Of a stretch of DNA of 64,000 nucleotides, positions 23,366 to 32,324 are shown in pieces (position 1 is the stretch's first letter; every line of letters starts with the position of its first letter). The stretch comes from Pseudoponticoccus marisrubri (GTDB lineage Bacteria > Pseudomonadota > Alphaproteobacteria > Rhodobacterales > Rhodobacteraceae): positions 186,001-250,000 of the forward strand of contig NZ_LPXO01000003.1 in NCBI RefSeq assembly GCF_001482405.1, given 5' to 3'. Position numbers and translations under genes: made by a program. Under the pieces are notes generated by a model, which was not told the origin of the DNA, ran no database searches, and worked only from the letters and a program-made list of their open reading frames with translations.

Positions 23366-25198
23366 ATGCTCGACGCCACCGATCCCGCACCCGTCGCCCG
23401 GATCGACCAGCTCAGGGTCGAGTTCCAGACCAAGGACGGCACCGTCGTGGGCGTCGAGGACGTGTCCTTCCAGATCGGCGCGGGCGAGACCGTCTGCGTG
23501 GTGGGCGAATCGGGATCGGGCAAATCGGTCTCGTCGCTGTCGCTGATGCGGCTGGTCGAGTTCGGCGGCGGCGAGATTGCCGGCGGCCGGCTGATCTTCG
23601 AGCGCAAGGAAGGCGACCAGGTCGACCTCGCGCAGACCGACCAGAACCTGATGCGCACCATCCGCGGCAACGAGATCGGCATGATCTTCCAGGAGCCGAT
23701 GACCGCGCTCAACCCGGTCTTCACCGTGGGCCGGCAGCTGACCGAGGGGCTGCGCGTGCATCGCGGCATGTCGAAATCCGAGGCCGAGGCGCGGGCGCTG
23801 GAGCTGCTCAAGGAGGTGCGCATCCCCGAGCCGGAGCGGCGTCTGAAACAGTACCCGCACGAGCTGTCGGGCGGCATGCGCCAGCGCGTCGTGATCGCCA
23901 TGGCGCTGGCCTGCAAGCCGCGCATGCTGATCGCGGACGAGCCGACCACAGCGCTGGACGTGACCATCCAGGCCGAGATCCTGGCCCTGATCGACCGTCT
24001 CAAGCGCGAGACCGGCACCGCGGTGATGTTCATCACCCATGACATGGCCGTGGTGGCGCAGATGGCCGACCGGGTCGTGGTCATGTTCCGCGGCAACAAG
24101 GTCGAGGAGGGCACGGTCGAGGAGATCTTCGAGAACCCGCAGCACCCCTATACCCAGGCGCTCTTGGCCGCGGTGCCCAAGCTGGGCGAGATGACCGGCA
24201 AGGACCTGCCCGAGCCGATGCGGCTGGTCGGCCGGCCCGACCAGAAGGTCGAGCCGATCCCCGGCACCAACGAGACGCTGCTGACGGTCGAGAACCTGAC
24301 CACGCGATTCGAGGTCAAGGGCGGCTTCTTCCGCCGCACCGTCGCCAATGTGCACGCGGTCGAGGACGTCTCCTTCACCCTCAACAAGAGCCAGACGCTG
24401 AGCCTCGTGGGGGAATCGGGCTGCGGCAAGTCCACCGCGGGCCGCTCGATCCTGCGCCTGGTCGAGCCACTTTCCGGCCGGATCGAGCTGGACGGCGTCG
24501 ACGTGATGAAGCTCACCCCCGCGCAGCTGCGCGACGAGCGGCGCGAGATGCAGATGATCTTCCAGGATCCCTTCGCCTCGCTCAACCCGCAATTGCAGCT
24601 GGCCGACCAGGTGGCCGAGCCGATCCACAACTACAAGGTCGAGACCGGCAGCGCCGTGATGGACCGGGTCGCCAATCTCTTCGACCGGGTGGAGCTGCCG
24701 CGCAGTTTCATGCGCCGCTACCCGCACGAGCTCTCGGGCGGTCAACGCCAGCGCATCGCCATCGCCCGCGCGCTCGCGCTCAACCCCAAGTTGATCGTGG
24801 CGGACGAGGCGGTCAGCGCGCTCGATGTCAGCGTGCAGGCGCAGGTGCTCAACCTGATGATGGAGCTGCAGGCCGAGCTGGGGCTGGGCTACCTCTTCAT
24901 CAGCCATGACATGGCCGTGGTCGAACGGGTCAGCCACCGGGTCGGCGTGATGTATCTGGGGCGCATCGTCGAGATCGGCCCGCGCCGCTCGGTCTTCGAG
25001 GATCCACGCCACCCCTACACGCGCGCCCTCATGAAGGCGGTGCCGATCGCCGATCCGCATCGCCGCAAGACCGAGAAGGATCTCAACTTCAAGCCGATCC
25101 CCTCGCCGATCCACCCGATCGACTACACGGCCGAGCCCTCGCGCTACGAGGAGGTCGCGCCCGAGCATTTCGTGCTCACCACCGATAGCGGGTACTGA
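23366..25198 (+). CDS. ABC transporter fused double ATPase (DppD-DppF type)
   Basis: A 610-residue protein with two full nucleotide-binding domains in one chain, as in GsiA/YliA. Domain 1 (about 10-270) has Walker A GESGSGKS, signature LSGGMRQRV and Walker B MLIADEPTT. Domain 2 (about 305-580) has GESGCGKS, LSGGQRQRI and LIVADEAVS, where the usual Pro after DE is Ala. Both end with the oligopeptide-transporter C-terminal block (NPQHPYTQALLAAVP; DPRHPYTRALMKAVP). Powers the divergent binding-protein/permease operon. The 255-base divergent gap should hold both promoters. Confidence 0.95.
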   Translation: MLDATDPAPVARIDQLRVEFQTKDGTVVGVEDVSFQIGAGETVCVVGESGSGKSVSSLSLMRLVEFGGGEIAGGRLIFERKEGDQVDLAQTDQNLMRTIRGNEIGMIFQEPMTALNPVFTVGRQLTEGLRVHRGMSKSEAEARALELLKEVRIPEPERRLKQYPHELSGGMRQRVVIAMALACKPRMLIADEPTTALDVTIQAEILALIDRLKRETGTAVMFITHDMAVVAQMADRVVVMFRGNKVEEGTVEEIFENPQHPYTQALLAAVPKLGEMTGKDLPEPMRLVGRPDQKVEPIPGTNETLLTVENLTTRFEVKGGFFRRTVANVHAVEDVSFTLNKSQTLSLVGESGCGKSTAGRSILRLVEPLSGRIELDGVDVMKLTPAQLRDERREMQMIFQDPFASLNPQLQLADQVAEPIHNYKVETGSAVMDRVANLFDRVELPRSFMRRYPHELSGGQRQRIAIARALALNPKLIVADEAVSALDVSVQAQVLNLMMELQAELGLGYLFISHDMAVVERVSHRVGVMYLGRIVEIGPRRSVFEDPRHPYTRALMKAVPIADPHRRKTEKDLNFKPIPSPIHPIDYTAEPSRYEEVAPEHFVLTTDSGY

Positions 25199-25206
25199 GG
25201 CGGGCC

Positions 25207-26124
25207 GTGGGGCAGGGCGCGCAGGCGGCACATCGCCCTGCGCCGCCGCGCGCCCTCTGCCTTGTCCTTCTGCTGGTCGCGACCCTGGCGGCCTGCGCCC
25301 GGCCGGTGCCGCTGCCGCCGCGCGCGCCCGACACGCTGCGCGTGGCCAGCCACAACGTGCATTTCATCCGCGCCACACGGGCCGAGGGGCCGTGGTCGCG
25401 CGCCGACTGGGAGGCACGCAAGCACGCGCTCGACGCCGTCTTCAAGGAGGCCGATGCCGATCTCGTCGCCTTCCAGGAGATGGTCAGCATCGGCCCGGAC
25501 GAGAATCGCGACCTGAACCTCGCGCGCGACTGGCTCATGGCGCGCAATCCGGGCTACGGGCTGGCCGCGACCGGCGACTGGCGCCGCTTCCCGACGCGCC
25601 AGCCGATCTTCTACCGCACCGACCGGCTGGCGCTGCGCGACCAGGGCTGGTTCTTCTTCGACCCGCCCGAGATCGTCGACCGGGACAAGGCCCGCCCGGG
25701 ATTCTGGATCTACTACGCCGCCTGGGCCGATTTCGCCGATCGCGACGGGACGGTCTTCCGGGTCTACAACGTGCATTTCCATTTCCGCGACGCCGCCAAG
25801 CGCCGGGCCGCCGCGCGCCGCCTGGCCGCGCATCTGGCCCCCGTGCTGCAGGCGGGGCGGCCCGTGCTGGTGCTGGGCGACATGAACGCGGCCGCGGCCT
25901 GGCGCACGGTGGCGCTGCTGCGCGCGGCGGGGCTGACCCTGTCCGAGCCCCGGGGCGCCACCTTCCACTTCAATCGCGGCCTCGACATCCTGCCCGCGAT
26001 CGACCGCATGGGCCGGGCGGGCGGCATCGTGCTATCGGGCGGCCCCTGGACGCTGCGCGGCCGGCGCGCGGGGGACTGGCCCTCGGACCATTACCCGGTG
26101 GTTGCGGATATCGCCCTGCCATGA
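25207..26124 (+). CDS. Lipoprotein of the endonuclease/exonuclease/phosphatase family
   Basis: A 305-residue protein starting at GTG 25207, 8 bases after the ATPase stop. The N-terminus has a lipobox (VATLAAC, Cys near residue 31), so it is probably a lipoprotein. The catalytic fold motifs are in order: SHNVHFI, DLVAFQEM, YNVHFHFR, VLGDMNAAA and SDHYPVVADI. This metal-dependent fold cleaves phosphodiester or phosphomonoester bonds in DNA, lipids or sugars. The substrate is unknown; a surface or periplasmic phosphodiesterase is the simplest reading. Probably cotranscribed with the ATPase and argE. Confidence 0.8.
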   Translation: MGQGAQAAHRPAPPRALCLVLLLVATLAACARPVPLPPRAPDTLRVASHNVHFIRATRAEGPWSRADWEARKHALDAVFKEADADLVAFQEMVSIGPDENRDLNLARDWLMARNPGYGLAATGDWRRFPTRQPIFYRTDRLALRDQGWFFFDPPEIVDRDKARPGFWIYYAAWADFADRDGTVFRVYNVHFHFRDAAKRRAAARRLAAHLAPVLQAGRPVLVLGDMNAAAAWRTVALLRAAGLTLSEPRGATFHFNRGLDILPAIDRMGRAGGIVLSGGPWTLRGRRAGDWPSDHYPVVADIALP

Positions 26125-26162
26125 GACCCATGCCCATCCGCAATGGAATGAACAGGTGACCG

Positions 26163-27323
26163 ATGGCCGAGCTGCTCTCTCCCCGTGCCCTGCTGGACCG
26201 GCTGGTCGGCTTTCCCACCGTCAGCCGCGACAGCAACTTGCCGCTGATCGATTGGGTGCAGGATTATCTCGACGGGCACGGCGTCGAGGTGCACCGCCAT
26301 GTCAAGCCGGACGAGCCCGGCAAGGCCGCGCTCTTCGCCCATGCCGGGCCGCGCGCGCCCGGCGGCGTGGTGCTCTCCGGCCATAGCGACGTCGTGCCGG
26401 TGGACGGGCAGGACTGGTCCACCGACCCGTTCACCGTGACCGAGCGCGACGGCCGCCTCTACGGGCGCGGCACCACCGACATGAAAGGGTTCGACGCGCT
26501 GGCCATCTGGGCGCTGGTCGAGGCGCAGCGCCGTGGGGTGTCGCGCCCGCTGCAACTGGCGCTCTCCTATGACGAGGAGATCGGCTGCGCCGGCGCGCCG
26601 CCCCTGATCGAGGCCATGGCGGGCCTGCCCCGGGCCAGCGACGTGATCGTGGGCGAGCCCACGATGATGCGCGCGGTCTCCGGCCACAAGGGCGGGGTGA
26701 ACTGGTGGGTGCATGTGCATGGCTACGAGGTGCATTCCTCGCTGCTCCATACCGGGGTCAGCGCCATCATGTGGGCGGCCAAGCTGGTCGACTGGGCCAA
26801 TGCCCTCAATGACGAGCTGCAGGCTGCCCCGCCGCGCGGCATGGCCGGGCAGTTCGACCCGCCTTACACAAATGCGCATGTGGGCATGATCCGCGGCGGC
26901 ACCGCGCATAACATCGCGGCCAGGGATTGCGAGCTGGGCTTCGGCTTCCGCGTGGTCCCGGGCGAGACGCTGGACCAGTGGCGCACGCTCTTCCGCCAGA
27001 AGACCGAGGAGTTGACCCGCCAGATGCAGAAGATCCGCCCAGAGGCCTGGATCGAGGTGACCGAGAAATTCGCCCTGCCGCCCTTCGCCCCCGAAGAGGA
27101 GAACAGCGCCGAGGCGCTGGTCCGCCGGCTGACCGGCGACAACAGCGACAATTTCGTCAGCTACGGCACCGAGGCCAGCCATTTCCAGGCCGCCGGCTAC
27201 AAGACCGTGGTCTGCGGCCCGGGATCGATCGAGGTGGCCCACCAGCCCGATGAATACATCACCTGCGCGCAATTCGCCGAGGGCGAGGCCTTCATGCGCC
27301 GCCTGCTCGACGATCTCGCCTGA
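26163..27323 (+). CDS. argE: Acetylornithine deacetylase (ArgE-type M20 hydrolase)
   Basis: A 386-residue M20A metallohydrolase with GHSDVVPVDG, GRGTTDMKGFDA and YDEEIGCAG, the metal and catalytic blocks of ArgE. It deacetylates N-acetylornithine in arginine synthesis. Placement beside a dipeptide-type transporter and two further M20 hydrolases leaves open that it acts on another N-acyl or peptide substrate. The sequence identity of the motifs to ArgE is good, so the name is likely but not certain. Confidence 0.82.
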   Translation: MAELLSPRALLDRLVGFPTVSRDSNLPLIDWVQDYLDGHGVEVHRHVKPDEPGKAALFAHAGPRAPGGVVLSGHSDVVPVDGQDWSTDPFTVTERDGRLYGRGTTDMKGFDALAIWALVEAQRRGVSRPLQLALSYDEEIGCAGAPPLIEAMAGLPRASDVIVGEPTMMRAVSGHKGGVNWWVHVHGYEVHSSLLHTGVSAIMWAAKLVDWANALNDELQAAPPRGMAGQFDPPYTNAHVGMIRGGTAHNIAARDCELGFGFRVVPGETLDQWRTLFRQKTEELTRQMQKIRPEAWIEVTEKFALPPFAPEEENSAEALVRRLTGDNSDNFVSYGTEASHFQAAGYKTVVCGPGSIEVAHQPDEYITCAQFAEGEAFMRRLLDDLA

Positions 27324-27460
27324 GCTTGCCGCAGACCGCCCGCCATCCCCAAGCCCACCACATCCCCGGATCAGATGTCCGGGGACCCGAAGGATCCCTC
27401 GAAACCAACACCCCACCACAACCGCCACACGCACCACATCCGGCGTAAGGCGCCACGTCC

Positions 27461-27485
27461 TCTTTCATCTTTCCAGAAATACTCG
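27461..27485 (-). repeat. Dispersed 24-bp intergenic motif, copy 1
   Basis: Read on the minus strand: CGAGTATTTCTGGAAAGATG, then AAAGA. The same motif recurs at 44542-44565 (minus strand, TGAGTATTTGTGGAAAGATG) and in diverged form at 32165-32190 (plus strand). It lies in a pyrimidine-rich gap between argE and the next M20 gene; the remaining gap (27324-27616) shows no gene. Confidence 0.75.
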
Positions 27486-27616
27486 AAAATCCGACGCCTC
27501 CCACGCACCCGCCGCCGGGCCGCACCACCTCCCGCACCACACATCCCTTGACGGCGCGGTCGCGAATATGCGGCCATGGCCTATCGGGCCATCTGCCCGC
27601 CAGCGAGGGGACGCCC

Positions 27617-28777
27617 ATGCCGATCCGCAACCGTATCGCCGAGTGGCAAGAGGAACTGACCGCCTGGCGCCATGACCTGCACCGTCATCCCGAGCTGCGC
27701 TGGGAAGAGACACGCACGGCCTCCCTCGTCGCCGAACGGCTGCGCGGCTTCGGCTGCGACGACGTGCAGGAGGGGATCGCCAGGACCGGCGTCGTGGCGG
27801 TGCTCAAGGGGCGCGGGCCGGGGCCGGTGCTGGGCTTTCGCGCCGACATGGACGCGCTGCCCATCACCGAGGCGACCGGGGTGGCCCATGCCTCGACCCG
27901 CCGGGGGCGGATGCATGCCTGCGGCCATGACGGGCATACCACGATGCTGCTGGCCGCGATGCGCTACCTGGCCGAGACGCGCGGCTTCGACGGCACGGTG
28001 GTGGCGCTGTTCCAGCCAGCCGAGGAAGGCGGCGGCGGCGCGCGGGCCATGGTCGAGGCCGGCGTGTTCGACCGCTACGGGGTCGAGGCGGTCTATGGCA
28101 TGCACAACCTGCCGGGCCTGCCCGCCGGGCAGTTCGCCATCAGGCCGGGCACGATGATGGCGGCGGCGGATTTCTTCCGCCTGACCCTGCGCGGTGCGGG
28201 CGGCCACGCGGCCATGCCGCACCAGGCGGCAGATACCAACCTTGCCGCCGCCTCGCTGGTGGTGGCGTTGCAATCCATCGCGTCGCGCAGCATCGACGCG
28301 CAGCAGCCCGTCGTGGTCTCGGTCACCTCGATGCGCTCGGACAGCGACACCTACAACGTGCTGCCCGACAAGGTCGAGCTGAAGGGCACGGTGCGCTACA
28401 TGGCGCCCGGGCTCGGTGCGCGGATCCATGCCCGGATGGAGGAGATCGCCGAGGGCGTGGCCCGGACCCATGGCGTCACCGCGCGGCTGCGCTACAAATC
28501 GGGCGTCGCGCCCACCGTCAACACCGCGCCCGAGGCCGAGGCCGCGGCGCGGGCCGCCGAGACGGTCAGTGACGCGGTCTCGCGCGAGGCCGTGCCGCTG
28601 ATGGCGGGCGAGGATTTCTCGGACATGCTTGCGGTCCGGCCGGGGGCCTTTATGTTCCTCGGCAACGGGGACAGCGCCGAGCTGCACAACCCCGCCTATG
28701 ATTTCAATGACGCGATCCTGCCCATCGGCGCCAGCTGGTTCGCCGCGCTGGCCGAAGGGGCCGGGCGCCCCGGTTGA
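27617..28777 (+). CDS. M20 family amidohydrolase, hippurate hydrolase type (first of a tandem pair)
   Basis: A 386-residue M20D aminoacylase/hippurate hydrolase homologue. It shows the metal-site block MHACGHDGHTTML, the EEGGGGARAMVE stretch with catalytic Glu, GMHNLPGLPAGQFA and GEDFSDML near the C-terminus. It hydrolyses N-acyl amino acids, hippurate-like amides or short peptides. I start at MPIRNRIAEW (GAGGGG upstream). The following gene is a close paralog of the same length, 27 bases downstream. Confidence 0.88.
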   Translation: MPIRNRIAEWQEELTAWRHDLHRHPELRWEETRTASLVAERLRGFGCDDVQEGIARTGVVAVLKGRGPGPVLGFRADMDALPITEATGVAHASTRRGRMHACGHDGHTTMLLAAMRYLAETRGFDGTVVALFQPAEEGGGGARAMVEAGVFDRYGVEAVYGMHNLPGLPAGQFAIRPGTMMAAADFFRLTLRGAGGHAAMPHQAADTNLAAASLVVALQSIASRSIDAQQPVVVSVTSMRSDSDTYNVLPDKVELKGTVRYMAPGLGARIHARMEEIAEGVARTHGVTARLRYKSGVAPTVNTAPEAEAAARAAETVSDAVSREAVPLMAGEDFSDMLAVRPGAFMFLGNGDSAELHNPAYDFNDAILPIGASWFAALAEGAGRPG

Positions 28778-28803
28778 GATCGCGTCGCAACAAGGAGAGA
28801 CAC

Positions 28804-29967
28804 ATGCCCGTCAAGAATCGCTTTGCCGAGCTGCAGGACGAGATCACGGCCTGGCGCCGCGACATCCACGAGAACCCCGAGATCCTGTTCGAGACGCACC
28901 GCACCTCGGCGCTGGTGGCCGAGAAGCTGCGCGCATTCGGCTGCGACGAGGTGGTCGAGGGGATCGGCCGCACCGGCGTGGTGGGCGTCATCAAGGGGCG
29001 CGAGACCGGCTCGGGCAAGGTGGTCGGCCTGCGCGCCGACATGGATGCGCTGCCGATCAACGAGGCGACCGGGCTGGACTATGCCTCCAAGACGCCCGGC
29101 GCGATGCATGCCTGCGGCCATGACGGCCACACCGCCATGCTGCTGGGCGCGGCGAAATACCTGTCCGAGACGCGCAATTTCGACGGCACCGTGGTGGTGA
29201 TCTTCCAGCCCGCCGAAGAGGGCGGCGGCGGCGGCAAGGTCATGTGCGATGACGGCATGATGGAGCGCTGGGGCATCCATGAGGTCTATGGCATGCACAA
29301 TTGGCCGGGCCTGCCGGTGGGCAGCTTCGCGATCCGGCCCGGCGCCTTCTTTGCCGCCACGGACGAGCTGCAGATCACCATCAAGGGCAAGGGCGGCCAC
29401 GCCGCCAAGCCGCAGGAGACGGTCGACCCGACGCTCTGCGCGGCGCAGATCGTCACCGCGCTGCAAACCATCGTCAGCCGCAATGCCGACCCGGTCAGCC
29501 AGATCGTGGTCTCGGTCACCTCCTTCGAGACCTCCAGCCACGCCTTCAACGTGATCCCGGCCCATGTGACGCTGCGCGGCACGGTGCGCACGCTGGCACC
29601 CGAGAACCGCGACCTGGCCGAGGAGCGCGTCACCGCCCTGTGCGAGAACATCGCCCGCGGCTTCGGCGCCTCGGCCGAGGTGGTCTACAAGCGCAACTAC
29701 CCGGTCATGGTCAACCACGAGGACCAGACCGATTTCGCCGCCGACGTGGCGCGCTCGGTCGCGGGCGAATGTGCCGATGCGCCGCTGGTCATGGGGGGCG
29801 AGGATTTCGCCTACATGCTGGAAGAGCGCCCCGGCGCCTATATCCTGGTGGGCAATGGCGACACGGCGCGCGTCCATCACCCCGAGTACAATTTCAACGA
29901 CGAGGCCATCCCGGCGGGCTGTTCCTGGTGGGCGGGCATCGCCGAGCAGCGCATGCCGCTGGGCTGA
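28804..29967 (+). CDS. M20 family amidohydrolase, hippurate hydrolase type (second of a tandem pair)
   Basis: A 387-residue paralog of the preceding protein, aligned end to end: both open MP(I/V)(R/K)NR(I/F)AE, both carry MHACGHDGHT, FQPAEEGGGG, GMHN(L/W)PGLP and GEDF. A strong AAGGAGAG site precedes ATG 28804. Substitutions between the copies are spread through the lid domain, which would change acyl or side-chain choice while keeping chemistry. Likely partner of the upstream transporter in using imported N-acyl or peptide compounds. Confidence 0.88.
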   Translation: MPVKNRFAELQDEITAWRRDIHENPEILFETHRTSALVAEKLRAFGCDEVVEGIGRTGVVGVIKGRETGSGKVVGLRADMDALPINEATGLDYASKTPGAMHACGHDGHTAMLLGAAKYLSETRNFDGTVVVIFQPAEEGGGGGKVMCDDGMMERWGIHEVYGMHNWPGLPVGSFAIRPGAFFAATDELQITIKGKGGHAAKPQETVDPTLCAAQIVTALQTIVSRNADPVSQIVVSVTSFETSSHAFNVIPAHVTLRGTVRTLAPENRDLAEERVTALCENIARGFGASAEVVYKRNYPVMVNHEDQTDFAADVARSVAGECADAPLVMGGEDFAYMLEERPGAYILVGNGDTARVHHPEYNFNDEAIPAGCSWWAGIAEQRMPLG

Positions 29968-29977
29968 CCGGCGGCGT

Positions 29978-30003
29978 GCGGGCAGGGGGTATTCCCTGCC
30001 CGC
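29978..30003. terminator. Hairpin between convergent M20 and rsgA genes
   Basis: GCGGGCAGGG (29978-29987) pairs with CCCTGCCCGC (29994-30003) around GGTATT. It sits between the two convergent stop codons (29967 and 30019) and could serve both strands; there is no T-run on either side, so it may act as a stability hairpin instead. Confidence 0.55.
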
Positions 30004-30018
30004 GGGCGCGCGCGTCGC

Positions 30019-31062
30019 TCAGCCCGCGCGGTTCGGGTCGCGCTTGCGCCGGCCCTTGCTCTGGGCGCCCTTGACCATGCGGGCAAAGCCCTTCTGCCGG
30101 GCGCGCGCCTCGGCCACGGTCTCGCTGTTGTAGAGATCCTCGCGCCGCAGCTTCTCCCAGCGGCGCAGCCGCTCGGGGTCGAGCGTGCCTTGGGCGATCG
30201 CCCCCTGCACGGCACAGCCCGGCTCTTCGGCATGGCGGCAATCCGAGAAGCGGCAGCGCGCGGCCAGTTCCGAGATATCCTCGAACACCTCGTCGATGCC
30301 CTCCTGCATCTCGGTCAGCTGCAGCTCGCGCATGCCCGGCGTGTCGATCAGCCAGCCGCCCGCGCGGGTCGGCACGAGGCTGCGGAAGGTCGTGGTGTGC
30401 CGCCCCTTGGCGTCATCGGCGCGGATGCCCTGCGTGGCCGCCGCCGCATCGCCGCTGAGCGCGTTGCGCAGCGTGGTCTTGCCCACGCCCGAGGAGCCCA
30501 CCAGCGCCAGGGTCTGCCCGTCGCGGCACCACGGGTGCAGGCGGGCCACCTCTTCCGGGTCGGTGGCGTCCAGCGTCAGCGCGGTGACCAGCGGCGACAG
30601 GCGCGCAGCCTGCCGGCGAAAGCCCTCGGCCGTGTCGCTCTGGTCGGCCTTGGTCAGCACCACCAGCGGCAGGCAGTCCGCGGCCAGCGCCATGGCAAGG
30701 TAGCGCTCCAGCCGCGAGGGGTTGAAATCGGCGTTGCAGCTGGTGACGATGCCGAGCGTGTCCACGTTGGCGGCGATGCGCTGCACCCGGGCCTCGCGCC
30801 CCGCGGCGCGGCGGGCGAGCTCGGTCCGTGCGGCCAGCCGCGTGAGGGCGCGCCCGTCTTCGCACAGCACCCAGTCGCCCACCGCATAGGCGCCGGCGGG
30901 CTCGGTCGGGATGAGCGTGATCGCGCCGTCCGGGCCAAGCGCGCGCAGCCGGTCGCGCTGCACCTCGGTCAGGCGGGCAGGGGTGAGGGAGGCCGCGCCG
31001 GGATCCACCTGGCGGGCAAAGTGATCCGACCATCCCAGGTCGGAAAGCGTGGATTTGGTCAA
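30019..31062 (-). CDS. rsgA: Small ribosomal subunit biogenesis GTPase RsgA
   Basis: A 347-residue circularly permuted GTPase: an OB-fold N-terminus, then G4 (LTKAD) ahead of G1 (GSSGVGKTTLRNAL), G2-region and G3 (DTPGMREL), and a C-terminal zinc finger CRFSDCRHAEEPGC. RsgA checks late maturation of the 30S subunit. The C-terminal tail is basic (KGRRKRDPNRAG). A GC-rich hairpin (CCCGCTGCG...CGCAGCGGG, about 31094-31114) lies in its upstream gap. Confidence 0.94.
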   Translation of the reverse strand: MTKSTLSDLGWSDHFARQVDPGAASLTPARLTEVQRDRLRALGPDGAITLIPTEPAGAYAVGDWVLCEDGRALTRLAARTELARRAAGREARVQRIAANVDTLGIVTSCNADFNPSRLERYLAMALAADCLPLVVLTKADQSDTAEGFRRQAARLSPLVTALTLDATDPEEVARLHPWCRDGQTLALVGSSGVGKTTLRNALSGDAAAATQGIRADDAKGRHTTTFRSLVPTRAGGWLIDTPGMRELQLTEMQEGIDEVFEDISELAARCRFSDCRHAEEPGCAVQGAIAQGTLDPERLRRWEKLRREDLYNSETVAEARARQKGFARMVKGAQSKGRRKRDPNRAG

Positions 31063-31309
31063 TGATCTGGTCCCGTAGTCATCACGATGGGGCCCGCTGC
31101 GGGGCGCAGCGGGGACGTGAGGCGCGGGCCGGTGCCGTCAGCTCAGAGCGGCGCGGCCCGAAGGCGGGTGACAAGCTCCATGATCATCCTCCGCAATCCG
31201 GGAAACTGGCCGCAGGATATGCCGGCAGGCGACCCTCCGCAAGCCCGCTGGCCTTCCGCCGGCCAAGTTGCTAAGGGCAGGCGGATCGCAGAACGGGCCG
31301 GGACGGGAC

Positions 31310-32107
31310 ATGCAGCGCGTCAACATCATGTGCATCAAGTGGGGCACCGCCTTCGGCCCCGAATATGTCAACCGGCTCTATTCCGGGGTGCGCCGGCACA
31401 TGACCCGCCCGCTGCGCTTCATGTGCATGACCGACCGGGCCGAGGGGCTGCATCCCGAGATCGAGGTGCTGGACCTGCCGGTGGAACCCTTTGCCGAGCC
31501 GATGAACGCCGCGCTTGCGGTGGCCAACCGGCAGGGCGCGATGCGCAAGACCTCGCTCTTCCGCCCCGGGCTGGTGCCCGACCTGGAGGGGCCGGTGCTG
31601 GGCTTCGACCTGGACGTGGTGATCACGGGATCGCTGGATGCGATCCACGACCTGGCCCCCGGCACCGTCGCCATGCGCCATGACTGGACCGAGAAGCGCA
31701 AGGGCCGGCCCACCGGACATGGCTCGGTCTTCCGGTTCGACCCGGCGCAGCACGGCTTTCTGTATGACGATCTGGCCGCGAACCCCTATGCCGAGGTCGA
31801 GGCGGCGCGCGGCTCGGAGCAGCGCTATACCTCGCACAAGGCGCTGGAGCGCGGGGTTTTCACCTATATCCCGGGCGATTGGGTCGTGTCGTTCAAGTAT
31901 GACTGCAACTCATTTCCGCTGAACTACCTGCGCGCGCCGCGCCTGCCCGACGATGCCCGCGTGGTCTGTTTCCACGGCCATCCCAAGATGGACGAGGCGA
32001 TCGACGGCTATGCCGGCTCGGTCATCCGCCGCTCGCGGCCCTGCGACTGGCTGCGCGAGCATTGGATCGAGCGGGCGCGGGACGATCTTGGCGGCGACTG
32101 GGCCTGA
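31310..32107 (+). CDS. Glycosyltransferase, GT-A type with DXD motif
   Basis: A 265-residue soluble protein starting MQRVNIMCIKWGTAFGPEYVN. It has the aligned GT-A nucleotide-sugar pattern: MTDRAEG, then LGFDLDVVITGSLD with a DXD metal motif near 110, and a C-terminal FHGHPKMDEA block typical of small GT8-like proteins in Rhodobacterales and other alphaproteobacteria. It probably adds a sugar to a cell-surface or exported polymer. No other surface-polysaccharide genes are next to it. I start at ATG 31310; an upstream extension has no Shine-Dalgarno. Confidence 0.7.
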   Translation: MQRVNIMCIKWGTAFGPEYVNRLYSGVRRHMTRPLRFMCMTDRAEGLHPEIEVLDLPVEPFAEPMNAALAVANRQGAMRKTSLFRPGLVPDLEGPVLGFDLDVVITGSLDAIHDLAPGTVAMRHDWTEKRKGRPTGHGSVFRFDPAQHGFLYDDLAANPYAEVEAARGSEQRYTSHKALERGVFTYIPGDWVVSFKYDCNSFPLNYLRAPRLPDDARVVCFHGHPKMDEAIDGYAGSVIRRSRPCDWLREHWIERARDDLGGDWA

Positions 32108-32139
32108 CCGGGGGCGTCGGATCCGTGGCGCGGGCGGGA

Positions 32140-32159
32140 GCGAGGGGCCGGCCCCTCGC
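32140..32159. terminator. 20-bp palindrome after the glycosyltransferase gene
   Basis: GCGAGGGGCCGGCCCCTCGC is a perfect palindrome 33 bases past the stop. No T-run follows directly, but a copy of the dispersed TATTT motif (32165-32190) does. Likely a transcript-end hairpin. Confidence 0.5.
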
Positions 32160-32164
32160 GCTCC

Positions 32165-32190
32165 TCGGGATATTTTCGGACCAAAGAGGG
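32165..32190 (+). repeat. Dispersed intergenic motif, diverged copy
   Basis: TCGGGATATTTTCGGACCAA followed by AGAGGG. It aligns with the two better-conserved copies (27461-27485 and 44542-44565) over the TATTT-N-(T/C)GGA core. All three copies lie between genes. Confidence 0.6.
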
Positions 32191-32324
32191 GGCAGGCGCG
32201 TTCTGGGGCGATGATGCCCTGGGCGTGCCGAATTCCGCCGAGCCTGCGGGCCGGCCCGCTCTTGCCCCCGGAGGCCGGGTCACGGTAAGAGCGTTTGCGA
32301 ACGAATAACAGGAAGGGCAGAGCC

